Below are positions 31,224-43,326 of a stretch of 64,000 bases of DNA, one piece after another; the first letter of the stretch is position 1, and every line of letters begins with the position of its first letter. The notes under the pieces were generated by a model, which worked only from the letters and a program-made list of their open reading frames with translations, made no database searches and had not been told where the DNA came from. Source of the DNA: Microthyrium microscopicum (Eukaryota; Ascomycota; Dothideomycetes; Microthyriales; Microthyriaceae). Position numbers and translations under genes: made by a program. Location of the stretch: assembly GCA_010405405.1 (NCBI GenBank), contig MU004244.1, positions 499,895 to 563,894 of the forward strand, in the 5' to 3' direction.

Positions 31224-32176
31224 ATCTGGTTTGAAGTGCTACTCTAGTAACAATGTAATGCCGTTGGATCATTAACCTAGGTTCATGTTCATTTCCATTC
31301 TTTTTGTATGGTTACTTTGTTCGCACACCTACGTTTGCGTACTATCGCTGCCTTTGGCTAAGTTTGGTGGTTTCCTAAACTTTACGCATGTTTACCAAAA
31401 ATATCAAGTCCAATGATTATTGATCAATGTGGGACCTCATGAGAAAAGAGAGGCGCGAAAATATGTAATAGGAAAAAACAATCTAGGATTGTTCATGTTG
31501 GCACGTTCTAGAGTATCAAAGTATGTGATGGTTGACTGAAATACGCCCTGCATTGTCATGACTGGATCCAGCCAATCGCGTAATACAACATAGTAGAAAT
31601 AACGATTCGACTGGCTTATGTGGCCGATCCGCTCAATTGCTTAAAGAGCCTCAGATCGAGGTTATCTCGTGTTTACAGGCAAGGAGACAAGCAGCTCCTT
31701 TTATCCTGGACTTTGCGAGACTTGCCATACATTGCCTTGAACAGTAAAAAGGCTCAAACAGTCTATTATTGGATATTTTGTTATATTGATTACATGAAGA
31801 GTACAGATTCAGTGGTAGAATAGGACAAAAGAGCAAATTTTTGGAATAAACGGGCACAATAATGTGAATAATTGGCACATATAACGTATATCGATCCTGC
31901 AAGCACGACATTGCCAGGTCTGAAAACGAATATTGCCAATACCAGCTTCTCCCACGCGAACTTCTCTCAAGCATGCAACAGATTGTAAAATGTTTCCAGT
32001 AATATAAACATGCATAATAAGGTAGTTCCCCGCAAAATCCAGGTATTCGGTTCATCATCCTGGATGAAAGGCCATCTGGTATTGAGCTGCCGTAGCAATA
32101 TCACTGTAGCTTGATCAAGTCCGACCTCACCTGTGACTTGTACTTCCCTGTGCTATCTGCCACAGTAGGAGTCGTC
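31224..32176. other. Intergenic; nothing recognised
   Basis: This holds the 3' flank of the carrier gene and the promoter of the permease gene. Short frames on the minus strand at 31651-32058 lack coding features. Confidence 0.5.
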
Positions 32177-33855
32177 ATGGCCGAAGTCCCAGAGAAACAA
32201 GAGTATGATATGGACAAGAAAGTTCAGTTTGACGAAAACCAGCCCAATGCATCACCACCATCTGACGATTTGAATGTCCATGGAGTCAACGAAAAAGCCC
32301 TTTTGCGAAAACTGGACTGGAAGCTGCTTCCAGCCTTGTCTATATTGTACTTGCTCAGCTTCTTGGACCGCAGCAATGTCGCCAATGCTAGACTGGAGGG
32401 ATTAACTACAGGTAAATGGGCATGACTGAGTCATTATCAACCTGCTAACAATTGAAGACCTCAAAATGACTGGTAATCAATACCTTACTGGTCTGACGCT
32501 TTACTTTATTGGTTATGTTATCTTTGAGATTCCTAGCAACATCATCCTCAAACGTACTTCTCCAAGGATATGGCTACCGACTTTGACTCTCGCTTGGGGT
32601 GTTGTAGCTACTCTGATGGGAGTCACCCAAAACCTTGGAGGTTTCTTTACTGTTCGCTTCTTTTTGGGTGAGTAACTCACTCTGAGCATATACTGAAGCA
32701 ACGCTAAAGCATGTATAGGTGCCACTGAAGCAGGGCTCTTTCCAGGTGTTTGCTACTACTTGTCCATGTGGTATAAAAGACACGAAAGACAATATAGAAT
32801 CGCTCTATTCTTCTCTGCTGCTTCATTAGCAGGAGCTTTTGGTGGTATTCTTGCCTTTGTAAGCACAAACTAATCCTAAGTAATAGCTGAAGCTTATACG
32901 CTACAGGGTATCGCCAAGATGCGGCATGTTGGCGGTCTCAACGGATGGCGATGGATCTTCATACTCGAAGGCATACTTACAGTCCTTGTTTCTCTTTTCG
33001 CCTATTTCTTCATTGTCAACTATCCCAACACTGCCAAGTTCCTTACCCCCGAAGAACGCGATTTCGTTCAAGCGCGGCTCAAGGCCGACAGCGATGCCAC
33101 CGCCCACGAAGGCTTCTCCTGGGAGAATGTGAGATCAGCTCTCAAGGATCCGAAGTGCTGGCTGTATGGATTGGCTTTCCACACCATGTCCTTGCCATTA
33201 TATACACTTTCACTCTTCCTCGTAAGCTCAACCCTTCAACAGATGTGTATACTTTGTACTAACAATTCCCTAGCCCAGCATCATCGCCTCTCTAGGCTAC
33301 AAAGCAGCTTCAGCCCAACTGATGACCATTCCCCCATACGCTCTCGCCACCGCCATGACTGTCCTCGTTGCCTGGGCCTCCGAGACCTTTCGGCGCCGTG
33401 CACCGTTCGCCATGGCTTGCTCGTTTCTTGCTCTGCTCGGATATATCATCTTGTTGTTCAACAAGCAGCCCACCATCCACCCACGTACTTCTTATGCAGG
33501 CACTTTTTTGGCAGCCGCAGGTATCTACTCGTCCACTGGTTTAGCGTTGGCTTGGCCGGCAAACAATGTAGGCGGACAGACGAAACGTGCGGTGGCTAGT
33601 GCCATGCAGATCAGCATTGGCAACCTGGGAGCAGTGATGGGGACACAGTTGTATAGACCTAATATGGCGCCACGGTATGTGGTTGGACACAGTATGGCGT
33701 TGGCGTATTTGGCAGCCAACATCGTGGTGACGTTTGTCATTTGGAAGGTTCTGAGTCGGGAAAACAAGAAGAGAGATCAGGTATTGGAGACCCAAGGGGG
33801 AGGAGATGGGGAGTGGAAAGGAGACGAGGATTTAAGGTGGAGATTTAGTACGTGA
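32177..33855 (+). CDS. MFS permease, anion:cation symporter (Dal5/allantoate-like) family
   Basis: Join(32177..32411, 32458..32667, 32719..32858, 32907..33221, 33274..33855), 493 aa; all junctions keep phase and the four introns are 46-52 nt. The N-terminal cytosolic part precedes ALLRKLDWKLLPALSILYLL and SFLDRSNVANARLEGL, the hallmark of this family. Later blocks are GYVIFEIPSNIILKR, VRFFLGATEAGLFPGVCYYL, FAYFFIVNYPNTAKFLTPEE and GGQTKRAVASAMQISIGNLG, giving 12 predicted helices. Members import small organic anions such as allantoate, nicotinate or pantothenate with protons; the substrate here cannot be told. A relic of the same family lies at 5085-5357. Confidence 0.92.
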
Positions 33856-33992
33856 GTATAATATCATGTCGGTTTTGCGTATATGTATGGAATGTGCCTG
33901 CTTTCCAGTTTCGGTCACATATGACATGAGACAAGTGTCTGGAAGAGCGAGAAGATTTCAATTACTATTAGCCACTACAAACAGTGATTTGT

Positions 33993-35962
33993 TTAAGCCA
34001 CCTCGTTCCAAACCACATTCTTATCGCCACGACACCTGATTTTGTACTTGCCCTCGGCAATCATATGATTGACAGTCCAGTGGACGTTGGGCTCGCTTTC
34101 ACGAATTGGACGATATCGACCCAAGTTCCATCTCACTTTCTTCACCCACGTCTCACCATCTTGAGCCAGGATTCGAACTTTTATGGGCCAGAATTCCAGA
34201 ACCCACCAACCATGAGCAATTTTCAGCTGATCGTTACATCTGTAGTGTGTTAGCTTGTTCTAAGATTGGTATTGGAGTGGGAACCATACGTTGCTTCTGC
34301 ATCAAAATGGTTCTCAGTTGACTCTGACGGCAGAATATACTGGAGATCCTCCGCAGTTGGCGCGTCCTTGATCCGGTCCTCTTTCCGGCCAATAGGCAAG
34401 AATGTTGCTCTTCGCCATAGAGGAGCAAGGCTACCTTTCTTGTATTTCTCAAGCAAGGCAGGAGGCGGACCAACCAAGGGCTTCGTAGGTTGTTGATAGA
34501 CAGGATATAGAGTATTGACATCAATCCCCTGTTGAGCTAAATGGATGGTGTTGAAAAGGATGCCAGTGTCGCATTCGAAACATTGACGGATCATCCATCG
34601 CAGAGGGATACGAGACAGCATATGGCGAGTTCCATTCTTACATGAACCTCCTCCAATATCTGCATGAGCTCCCATGAACCATACTTCAAGAGCATCTGTT
34701 TCAACTTTGAGATTCTTACGATAAGCTGCATCTTGTTTGTCGAATTTTGCCTCGAAGGATTCTTGCATATCTGCTTTGGTTTGCCGTCTTTTCAACGCAA
34801 AGCCATTAGTTTTGTCTGCGCCATTGATACCGTTCGAATGCTCCCCGTTGGTAGTAGCTTTGGTTTCTTCAGTTGGGTTTTTATTGGCGTGGTCAGGATC
34901 CTTCTCTTTTCGGAAGGCTTTGAAAATTCCTGCTTTCTTGACCTTGTCTTTCTTTGAGCCATCAGAAGCTCCCGCCGCGATGCGGCGTCGAAGTTCTTCT
35001 TCGGTAAGGTCTGGATCTTGATGAGACCATTGGCAGACCTTGAACTTGGCGCGATGCTCGTCTAGTGCCATGGCATGTCGGAAGTAATGGACGGAGTTTG
35101 TGGGGGACTTGCTGAAAGGGAGTTTTCGTGGGATGAAACCGACCGACGCGACGCAATCAAAGACACCAACAAAGCTATAAGGTCTGTTAGTAACTCTACA
35201 TGATATGGGGCCAAGAGACTTACTAGACATTAACATCCGTGCAAAAAGTCCGCTTAAAGTCCCAACTCATTCCCCACCCAGCATCCGAGTCGTCCTTGTA
35301 GAACTCATAGGCAAAGTTCACCTGAGATTTGTTGCTTGCTGGCAGCAACCCAACTTTATGTAGCATACCAGCAAGGCAGCGGACAGTGTATGCACCACGA
35401 GAGAATCCAAACAGACAAATTTTATCGCCAGCCCGATAGTTCTCCATCAAGAATTGATACGCATCACATATATGAACACCTAGGACCTGCATTAGCTTTG
35501 GGTCACAGCATATGGATCCTCGGGAGGTACCTAATCCGCTTCCAACGGCCATGTCTGCAGCGGCACCGATTCCATTTCTTAGTCCTCCCTTGCCATAAGT
35601 GCCAATACCACTTTGATAGTATGTCACTTGGCGCTCGGGAGTGTGTTTCATGAGACAAGAAACAAAGTACACGATATTACTGTTGTCCTGTAGATTGATT
35701 AGTACCATTTGTAACTCTTAGTGTATCCTCAATTGAAATATACCTCGTCGAATTGATCGCCAGTACCGTCTAGACAGATGACCAAAGTCCGAGGATGTTC
35801 TTTCACCAATCCTTCCGTTGCGTTGTCCCTCACGGCGCGAATTGTTCTAGGTAGGCGATCTGGCATGGCAGCCTCAATCTTCTCTGGTGGTTGGACATGA
35901 GGTGTGAAGTCTGGGCTTTGGACTGGGTATGAGCCCCTCTTCTCAAGCGTCTTTTCTTCCAT
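33993..35962 (-). CDS. DUF2235 alpha/beta-hydrolase (Tle1-like phospholipase fold)
   Basis: Complement(33993..34239, 34290..35174, 35224..35687, 35744..35962), 604 aa; three introns of 49-56 nt, all in phase. The first exon contains LVICLDGTGDQFDE, the next QSGIGTYGKGG and the nucleophile elbow LFGFSRGAYTVRCLAGM (G-x-S-x-G). EVWFMGAHADIGGG supplies the Asp/His region, and the last exon ends with WWVLEFWPIKVR, VRWNLGRYR and HWTV, as usual for the family. A Lys/Glu-rich insertion (about residues 270-350) is probably disordered. Bacterial relatives are phospholipase effectors; fungal substrates are unknown. Confidence 0.9.
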
Positions 35963-37668
35963 TGTAGCGCAAGTTCGGGGAAATTAAGATGTAGAAAGAT
36001 GGATTTCTAGATCCTGAAAAATTCGCAAGATAGGGACCTAATGAAGATGTCAGTGCAGACGCGACACGAAGCGAGAACTGGAGTCCTGGACAACCATCAG
36101 CTACGTAACAGCTAGTGCGTGCATGATTTTGCATTGATTCAGAAGCTCAAATTCGGCTGTCCGAGATTGGGCGGCAGTTGTTGGGAAAGGCGATCGTCGA
36201 AAGCCACTAAGTAAAGCCACTAAAAATGTACGAGAGGACTTTGGCGGATGAACTCATCGACGATCCCATTATTTCCTCCAATTGATCGTCAACTGTCTCT
36301 TTTCGAGAATGATCAGTGATTATTAAGGTTTTCAAGACACCTCTCATCATATCAAAGAGCTTCTACTGTAACACGAATTGGCGTCATTATGCAGTCTTGT
36401 TGGGTGAGAATGGATTCGATGGAGCACTTGACACATGCAGATTTGCAGAAACCTGATGCTAACCACGCCAGCCTTGCCAGGACGGGTGAACGATTCAATC
36501 GTAAATTGCCCAATGGAGACGCATCTGTTATCGATTGGCGAAGCCAGAACTCAAAGAGGAAAGGCCAAGCATAAACGGCACGGGTGGAGTCGCGAGCGTG
36601 CACACCATTCTGCGATATCATCAGCTTCACAAACTTCAATGTCAAGATCCATCCTCGTGTATCTTTGTAAGTTATCATCCCATCCTGATACTAAGGAAGG
36701 ATTCAACAGCACCTACAATACAACCATTATCCATGGTGACACGTGACTTAACCACGGAAGTTATTGATTTTGTTCCCTTGTGAAGTTGTGACAGGGCGGC
36801 AGGGCCTGGTTGATCTCCACCTTGAGCTCGCGTCGGACCGCGCAAGTGTGAATCCTCCCGCGCCCTGCCGTAGCCAGAAATCCCAAAATCCTTGTTCCAA
36901 GCGTCCAATCACTGTTGACCATCATCTTTCGGAGAGTCTCCGAGATCCTTTTTTCAAGTTCAATCTCTGATCTGTGAATTGGACTGATGCACTTTACGAT
37001 CATCATCGGCTGTACCATCCCTTTTCTTCACCTGCCATTACCTGGAGCATATTTGATGTTTCGCTTGTGTTTCCCAAGGTCAACCACAAGTTGAATCGTC
37101 TTTGTACTCGTCGAACAATGACGCAAAGCCATAGGCACGGCAGAGTGCAGCTCGTCAACAGCTCATCAACAGCTGAAAGTTCCTTGTGCATCCGCCACAT
37201 GCCAACCTCGTTCACGGTTCAATCAATCGCGAGCACTTTGTTCGTAAACTGCCCAGAACCAAAGAAAAACCTTGCTTGCCGTCCTACAGTAGTGCATGTT
37301 GATCAAGCCAACGAACTCAAGCTCTATGCCCCACACCGCATCAGCACGCAAGACTATCGTCTGAACTCTTACCCTATCTGGGTTGTTGCATCACGATCTT
37401 TTCCCAATCGGATTGTTATAGGCCATAGCTTCACTCCTCAATGGGATCACGATGATGTAAGTCGCCAAAGGGCTGATGTCGTGGCTGGCTGATATGCAGC
37501 GCAACGGCAATGCCTGCCTTGTGAAGCTTCTTGGAGCTCTGATTGCTGGTGGGATATTTTTCAAAGCTTGGAGGTTGTTTTTTTCTGTATTGACATCCCA
37601 CTTCTGTACCACTTCGAGTTTGCGAAGATAACTTCAGAAGATACAATTAATCTATACCACATTTCACC
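35963..37668. other. Long intergenic region between the hydrolase and oxygenase genes
   Basis: It carries both divergent promoters. Short frames at 36352-36678, 36435-36746 and 36974-37492 lack domains, splice logic and coding-like composition. No repeat was recognised. Confidence 0.45.
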
Positions 37669-40600
37669 ATGGCGACTCAATCAAAGTTTAAATCGTTGAT
37701 GGGTAAGCAACATTGAAGCTACATTCGGCTTCTTGAATGGTTGTAAGCTAACAGATCCAGGTACAATCAAGCGGCGGCCAACGAAGAATGCTGATGGCAG
37801 GTAAGTTGTCTTCTCAGCATACCACTTTCAGTACTAAGAAACGCAGAAATGACGCTCAGGCAGCAGAGTCCGTTGGGGCTTCAACAACCAAGCAAACATC
37901 AATTCTACATGATCTAACTCATATGAATCTCAAGGACCGACATACAATTGCTGGGGCTCTCACGAGTTTGGCTAGTGGCGAGCCGATGGATGATAAGAAA
38001 CTATTACTTGAGAATGGTGTTTCTATGCTCCAAAGCTTTCCCCTTAACAGTAGTCTCAGTTCAACTATTTCAGATGGCTTCATTGCTATGCTTTGGGGCG
38101 ATTTACCACATCCAGCGCCGACACTGGCAGGACCCACTGCTCGGTACCGGAGGCATGATGGAGGTAACAACAGTCCATGGCATCCTGAAATGGGCAAGGC
38201 TGGCTCGCCATATGCTAGAAACGTTCCGCCCACCAAGCCCAGTATGACATCTCCCGATAAGCACCACCTCAGATATAATTGACTAACCGGTTTCCAGAGG
38301 GCCCAAATCTACCAGATGTAGAATCTGTGTATGATGCGCTGCTCCGCCGAGAAGGGCCATTCCGAAAACATCCCTCAGGCTTAAATCGCATGTTCTTCTC
38401 TTTCGCAACAGTGGTCATTCACGAATGCTTTCAAACATCGCGTGATAAGAAAACGCCTTTTATCAACGACACCAGCAGTTATGTCGACCTAAGCACAGTT
38501 TACGGCAATACAGAGAAGGAACAAGTTCGCGTTCGAACATACGAAGATGGATTCATCTATCCTGACTCAGTCGCATCCGAGAGAATCATGATGATGCCCC
38601 CAGGAGTTGTAGCAGTCGCAGTCTTGTTCTCGAGAAATCACAATCATATTGTTGAGAACTTGCTTTCTATCAATGAAGACGGCAAGTACAAGAAACTGGA
38701 TCAACTGAACGCAGAAGAAAAGAAAGCGTAAGCCATTATCGGCCCTCATACCAGTGATGAATTGCTAATCATATAACAGTCAAGACGAAGATCTCTTCCA
38801 GCTTGCTCGTAACATCAACGTTGGGTAAGAGAATATTCCTGTAAAATTCGCCGCATAACTAACGGGCCACAGCTTCTTCGCATCGTGCGTTCTCCGCGAT
38901 TATGTCGCAGCTATTCTGAACACCCCGAGAGCCAACTCCGAATGGTCCCTGAGCCTTGGTAAAGAGATCAAGCAAATGGGAAAGCGAGTCGAGCGAGGCA
39001 GTGGAAACGTCGTCTCCGTCGAATTTGCGGTGCTTTATCACTGGCACGCCGCACTCAGCGCTGCTGATGAAAAGTGGATGGCTGGCCTTATCGAAAACGA
39101 GTTTGGCAAAATAGATATGGAGGACGTCACAGAAGAAATGTTCACGACCATCATGATGAAATACGGCCACAAATTGAGGACAACCTTGCCCAAGAACTGG
39201 ACTTTTGGTGGACTCGAACGCAAAGCTGACGGAAAGTTCGACGACGCTGAACTGGCCAAGGTCATCAAGGACTGCGTCGAGGAGCCAGCTCACGAATTTG
39301 GTGCTCATGGTACTCCGCTCAGTCTTAAGATCGTCGATATTATGGGCCAGCTGCAAGCACGCAACGTGTTCAATGTTTGCACTTTGAACGAGTTCCGTCG
39401 TTACCTGAACCTGAAGGCATACTCCAGCTTTGAGGAATGGAATCCTGATAAAGAGGTTGCCAGATCCGCGGAATTGTTGTATGGCCATATTGAGAACATG
39501 GAGTTATATCCAGGTTTGATGGCAGAGTGCACCAAGCCTGCTATACCAGGGTAAGTACTTTTCATCCCAGGCTCATAAGATAAAGCTGAAAATTTATAGG
39601 TCCGGTGTCTGCCCTGGTCAAACGACTGGTCGAGGAATCTTGGATGATGCTGTTTCCTTGGTGCGAGGCGATCGCTTCCTCAGCTACGATTTCAATGCCA
39701 ATACACTGACCCACTGGGGATCTTCCACTCTGGCAGAAGGTGCGCCTGGTTCATACGGTGGCATGTTACCACGACTCATTTTCGGTGGTCTGCCCGGAGA
39801 GTTCACTGGTACTTCACCTTATGCCCTGCTTCCTTTCTATACCCCAGAGGCCGCCAAAGACATCTTGAAGGGCAATAATGTGCTCGGTCAATACGACTTG
39901 GTGCGACCTCTTCCTGGCATGGAGATTCTAAGTGTTCAGACCCACGAAGGTTGCAAGACCGCTTTGGCAGATATCGATGGCTTTAGAGAATTTTCAAAGC
40001 CTATCCTTCAGCACACAGCTACCAACGGCAAGTCCAACGGTGTCACCAATGGCAACTCCAACGGCGTTACCAACGGTGTCAACGGAGCATCTCATACCCC
40101 AGAAGAGCGCTCCCCTGCTCTGCAAAAGGCATTTTTCGAAGAAGGATTCGAAAAGAACGTCTCCGAGTTCTTCAGCTCCCACACCACAAGGCTCATTGAG
40201 AAGAACTCTTTGCATTTCGTCAAGGGCCGAAAGTCCTTTGACGTCGTCCGTGACGTGACCAACATCGTGCCGATCCTCTGGCTCGCCGATCGCTTCGCCA
40301 TCCCTCTCAAGACCGCCGAGCATCCCAAGGGCCTGCTAAGCATCTACGAGACCTTCAACGCCTTCCTCGTGCTCCACCTGTACAAGCACTTCAACATCGA
40401 CCCAGGCCACGAGTGGAAACTGCGCGAAGGTGCAACCCAAGCAGCGGGCCTCATCCGCCCAATCTTCGAAACCCATCTGAAGACACAGCATGGCGTCCGC
40501 GAGAAAGTCGTCGATCGTTTGGCTAAAGGCAGCGCTTTCGAAGTCGGTCCACACGCTGACCGTCTATACCACGGACTCATCAACACCAAAGCTCCAGTCT

Positions 40601-41223
40601 CTGATCTTGCTGGCGACCTACTAGACGTGGCCACACCAATTGCCGGCACACTCAGTCAGCAAGCTGCATTGCTTATTGACTTGTTCCTGAGTGAAGGATA
40701 TGAGAGTTACAAGGCCCGCATTGTCGAGCTTGCCACCAGCCCATCTACTCCAGCCACCGAGCGCGAGCTACAAGGCTTCGTGTACGAGGGTATGCGTCAT
40801 GCTGGTGCTGTCCCTGGCATCCCACGTATTGCTGCCAAAGACATCACGTTCTCTGATGGTGCTCGTGGACCAGTCACCATCAAGGCTGGCCGCACTGTTC
40901 TCGTAGCCACCAGCAAGGCTGCCATGGACCCTGTTGCTTTCCCCGAGCCTGAGAAGCTCAACCCACACCGCGATATCAGTGAGTATGCGCTCCTTGGCGA
41001 GGGTGTCAAAGTTGGGTTCCATCAAGGTCTATTTGGAGCTGCTTTGGCTGCCACCCTGCGCGAGGTGTTCAAATTGAAGGGTATTCGACGAGCCAAGGGC
41101 AAGTTGGGCAAGTTCTCTATCGTCGAGCGAGAGGTGGCTGGTATCAAGCTGAGAACATACTTGGATGCCAGTTCTCGAGAGAACCCTGTCCCAACATCAC
41201 TTACGTTGGAGTATGATGCTTAA
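37669..41223 (+). CDS. ppo: Psi-factor-producing fatty acid oxygenase (Ppo), dioxygenase-P450 fusion, 10R-DOX-like
   Basis: Join(37669..37702, 37761..37800, 37847..38241, 38298..38727, 38780..38824, 38873..39550, 39600..41223), 1081 aa; seven exons, all junctions in phase. The N-terminal animal-peroxidase-like domain has the distal His in VVIHECFQTS and the radical Tyr and proximal His in FAVLYHWHAALS. The C-terminal P450 domain keeps ExxR (YEGMRHAG) but the heme-thiolate Cys is replaced by Gly (VGFHQGLFGAAL). That loss is known in 10R-dioxygenases (PpoC type), so 10-hydroperoxide formation without isomerase activity is predicted. A linker of TNG/SNG repeats (TNGKSNGVTNGNSNGVTNG) lies near residue 680. 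Products regulate sporulation and development. Confidence 0.95.
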
Positions 41224-41625
41224 ATTGTGGTGATTCTAGTATTTGGTGATTGAATGTTGATAAGAATACCAAATTGGGACACTGTACGAAAGGGGCCACG
41301 CGATTCCGGTATGTATATACTGCGAGTATAATAATAGCTATTGTATCTAGTATTTCCAATAAATTGTAAGAACTCTTACTCTCCTCCAAGTACGAACTTT
41401 CGAAATTTCACTGGTGTATGAGAGTGCGTCAATCATCTCGATGATTTATTGTCATCCGACTCCATCCTTTTCAAATGCAATCGGAGTAAGAATAAATACC
41501 GCTAGAACGCGTTTCTTGAGCTAGAAACGCGTTCCTGTTCAACTCCTGAGAATAAACTTTCGTAGCTCAAGCTAGCGATGAAACGGCGCGTGCCTAAATG
41601 TCAGTGGGACCGTAGAAATGTACGG
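41224..41625. other. 3' flank of ppo; nothing recognised
   Basis: Spacer between the oxygenase stop and the LTR element. A CTAGAACGCGTTTCTTGAGC / GCTAGAAACGCGTTC imperfect repeat lies near 41500-41535, but nothing else stands out. Confidence 0.45.
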
Positions 41626-42486
41626 TGATGGATTAGTTCTTAACAAGCAGAGGATCGATGGTTTATTGAAGGGCTGTATTGGTAAAAGATGTTGCTAAAA
41701 CTATGGTGTTTCTATAGATCTAGAGATGCTAAATACCCCTCTGTTTGTATGTTGCCCCGTGCCTGCCAATTAACTATCCTAAAAGCTTTTGAAGATTAAG
41801 CTTGTCTTGATCTTTTGGTCTTCTTGGTGGTGAGAATGTTCTTGCTGTCGTCCGTCCGTTCGAATATATTTGAAGTTGTATCTCGTCGTCGTCTTCGTAG
41901 TCCACTGAATTCAGGTTTTCAGGCTTACGGAATCCATACCGTCTGTTGCCCGTCCATCGTTGAATTCCTATCGTAAAAACTTATCTTCGGCTCGTTACCG
42001 CACCGCTACGGCGTGCCTCTTTATAGGTCACCCGTTGGTTCGTCAACATCGCAAAGTATCTCGTTAAAATCGGTTGGTTGTGGGCTAAAAGCCCGTCTTC
42101 AGCCGCTTATCGTGTGTATTTTTGGTAGGGAACCCGGTTCTCGTTGGGATCGTTGCTCAGATTGAGCTAGGGATGTAAAGGGTATTCTCGTTGGTGATGC
42201 TTCTTGATGATGGTTGCTGATGAGCCGTCGGTGGAAATTAATAAGTAGAATGTCGTCAGTCTCTGTGATGACATGGCTGTTCTGGATTGAGAATATTTAG
42301 GTATCTTGATCTTGCTTGTCCACGGTTCAGCCCCCAGATTGATAGATTAGTTCTTAACAAGCAGAGGATCGATGGTTTATTGAAGGGCTATATTGGTAAA
42401 AGATGTTGCTAAAACTATGGTGTTTCTGCAGATCTAGAGATGCTAAATACCCCTCTGTTTGTATGTTGCCCCGTGCCTGCCAATCA
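41626..42486 (-). mobile_element. 861-bp non-coding LTR element (TRIM-like)
   Basis: Two 147-bp direct repeats (41626-41772 and 42340-42486) differ at about five sites, all transitions. They enclose 567 bp without a usable frame. Read on the minus strand each repeat starts near TGATTGGCAGG and ends near AATCYATCA (TG...CA). ACGG (or ACGGT, depending on where the end is drawn) flanks both sides, consistent with a 4-5-bp target duplication. Immediately inside the minus-strand 5' LTR lies CTGGGGGCTGAACC, a candidate primer-binding region. No gag or pol remains, so this is a terminal-repeat retrotransposon in miniature moved by another element. Confidence 0.82.
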
Positions 42487-43326
42487 ACGGTCTGGGTCGA
42501 GAAGGCGCGCGAAAGGAGAAATGTTGGGCCTAAAGTGACGAAACGCTTTTTTTGGAACAAAAGGTGCATATGTATGATGCTAAGAAAAGGCGGAAACGAC
42601 AGTCGCTGGACGTGTTTTTGGGGTTCCTGCGTTTTGCTGCAGTAGCTCCAATTTGTCGATGGTGGCGGGAAGCTACATGGATGTGTCCGACCATTCTTTT
42701 TCTCAAGCTTGTCAGTCGCTTCTAAGACGAAAACGTTCATTGATGAGCCAACAATCTGCGTATAGAATTCAAAACGAGGGAAGATAAAGCAAGGCTCTGA
42801 GGTAGACATTGGAAGTGAAGGAAGTGAAGTTGATGGAGAAGGTCTAGCTACTTTGAGATATTGAGAGCTTAGTCAGGGACCAAAGCCGTTGCTGCTGCAA
42901 CCCCCTGTGATTGGCTGCACATGCAGTGACCGACCAGGGCTAATCGTCTCAACAACAATCACAACTTCCCAGTCTCTCTCCAACTCCATCCACTCATCAC
43001 TAATCTCCCTTATTCTGGACCGCCCTCCCTGGATTTCCGGACTCCTCGACGACGACATTTCTGGATAAGGACTCTCCTGAACACCTGGAATACCCCATCT
43101 CTGGTCGCCCTTACCCAGAGTTCGATCATGAACCTCACTCGCGACATCATCAACAACCGCCAAACACTGCGACGATAGGCAGCAACCAACCCCCCCGGAC
43201 GACCGACGCACCACTTGATCACCATTCTGGACCCTATAATCGATATACCACCGCGATCAAGTCGCAAAGTACCCTCCTAGACTTCATCGCATCGCCCAAC
43301 AGCCACATTCCTGCCACGACATCACC
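42487..43326. other. Promoter and 5' UTR region of nudE
   Basis: CT-rich and AC-rich plus-strand sequence in the last ~350 bp is typical of a fungal leader. No other feature is seen. Confidence 0.45.

Noticed and set aside
36974-37492. 172-codon plus-strand frame upstream of ppo
   Set aside because: No recognisable family and a composition like intergenic DNA; it lies in the promoter of ppo.
29714-43300. A secondary-metabolite or oxylipin gene cluster around ppo
   Set aside because: The permease, hydrolase, oxygenase and desaturase are not arranged or spaced as a typical cluster, and there is no backbone synthase or cluster regulator.
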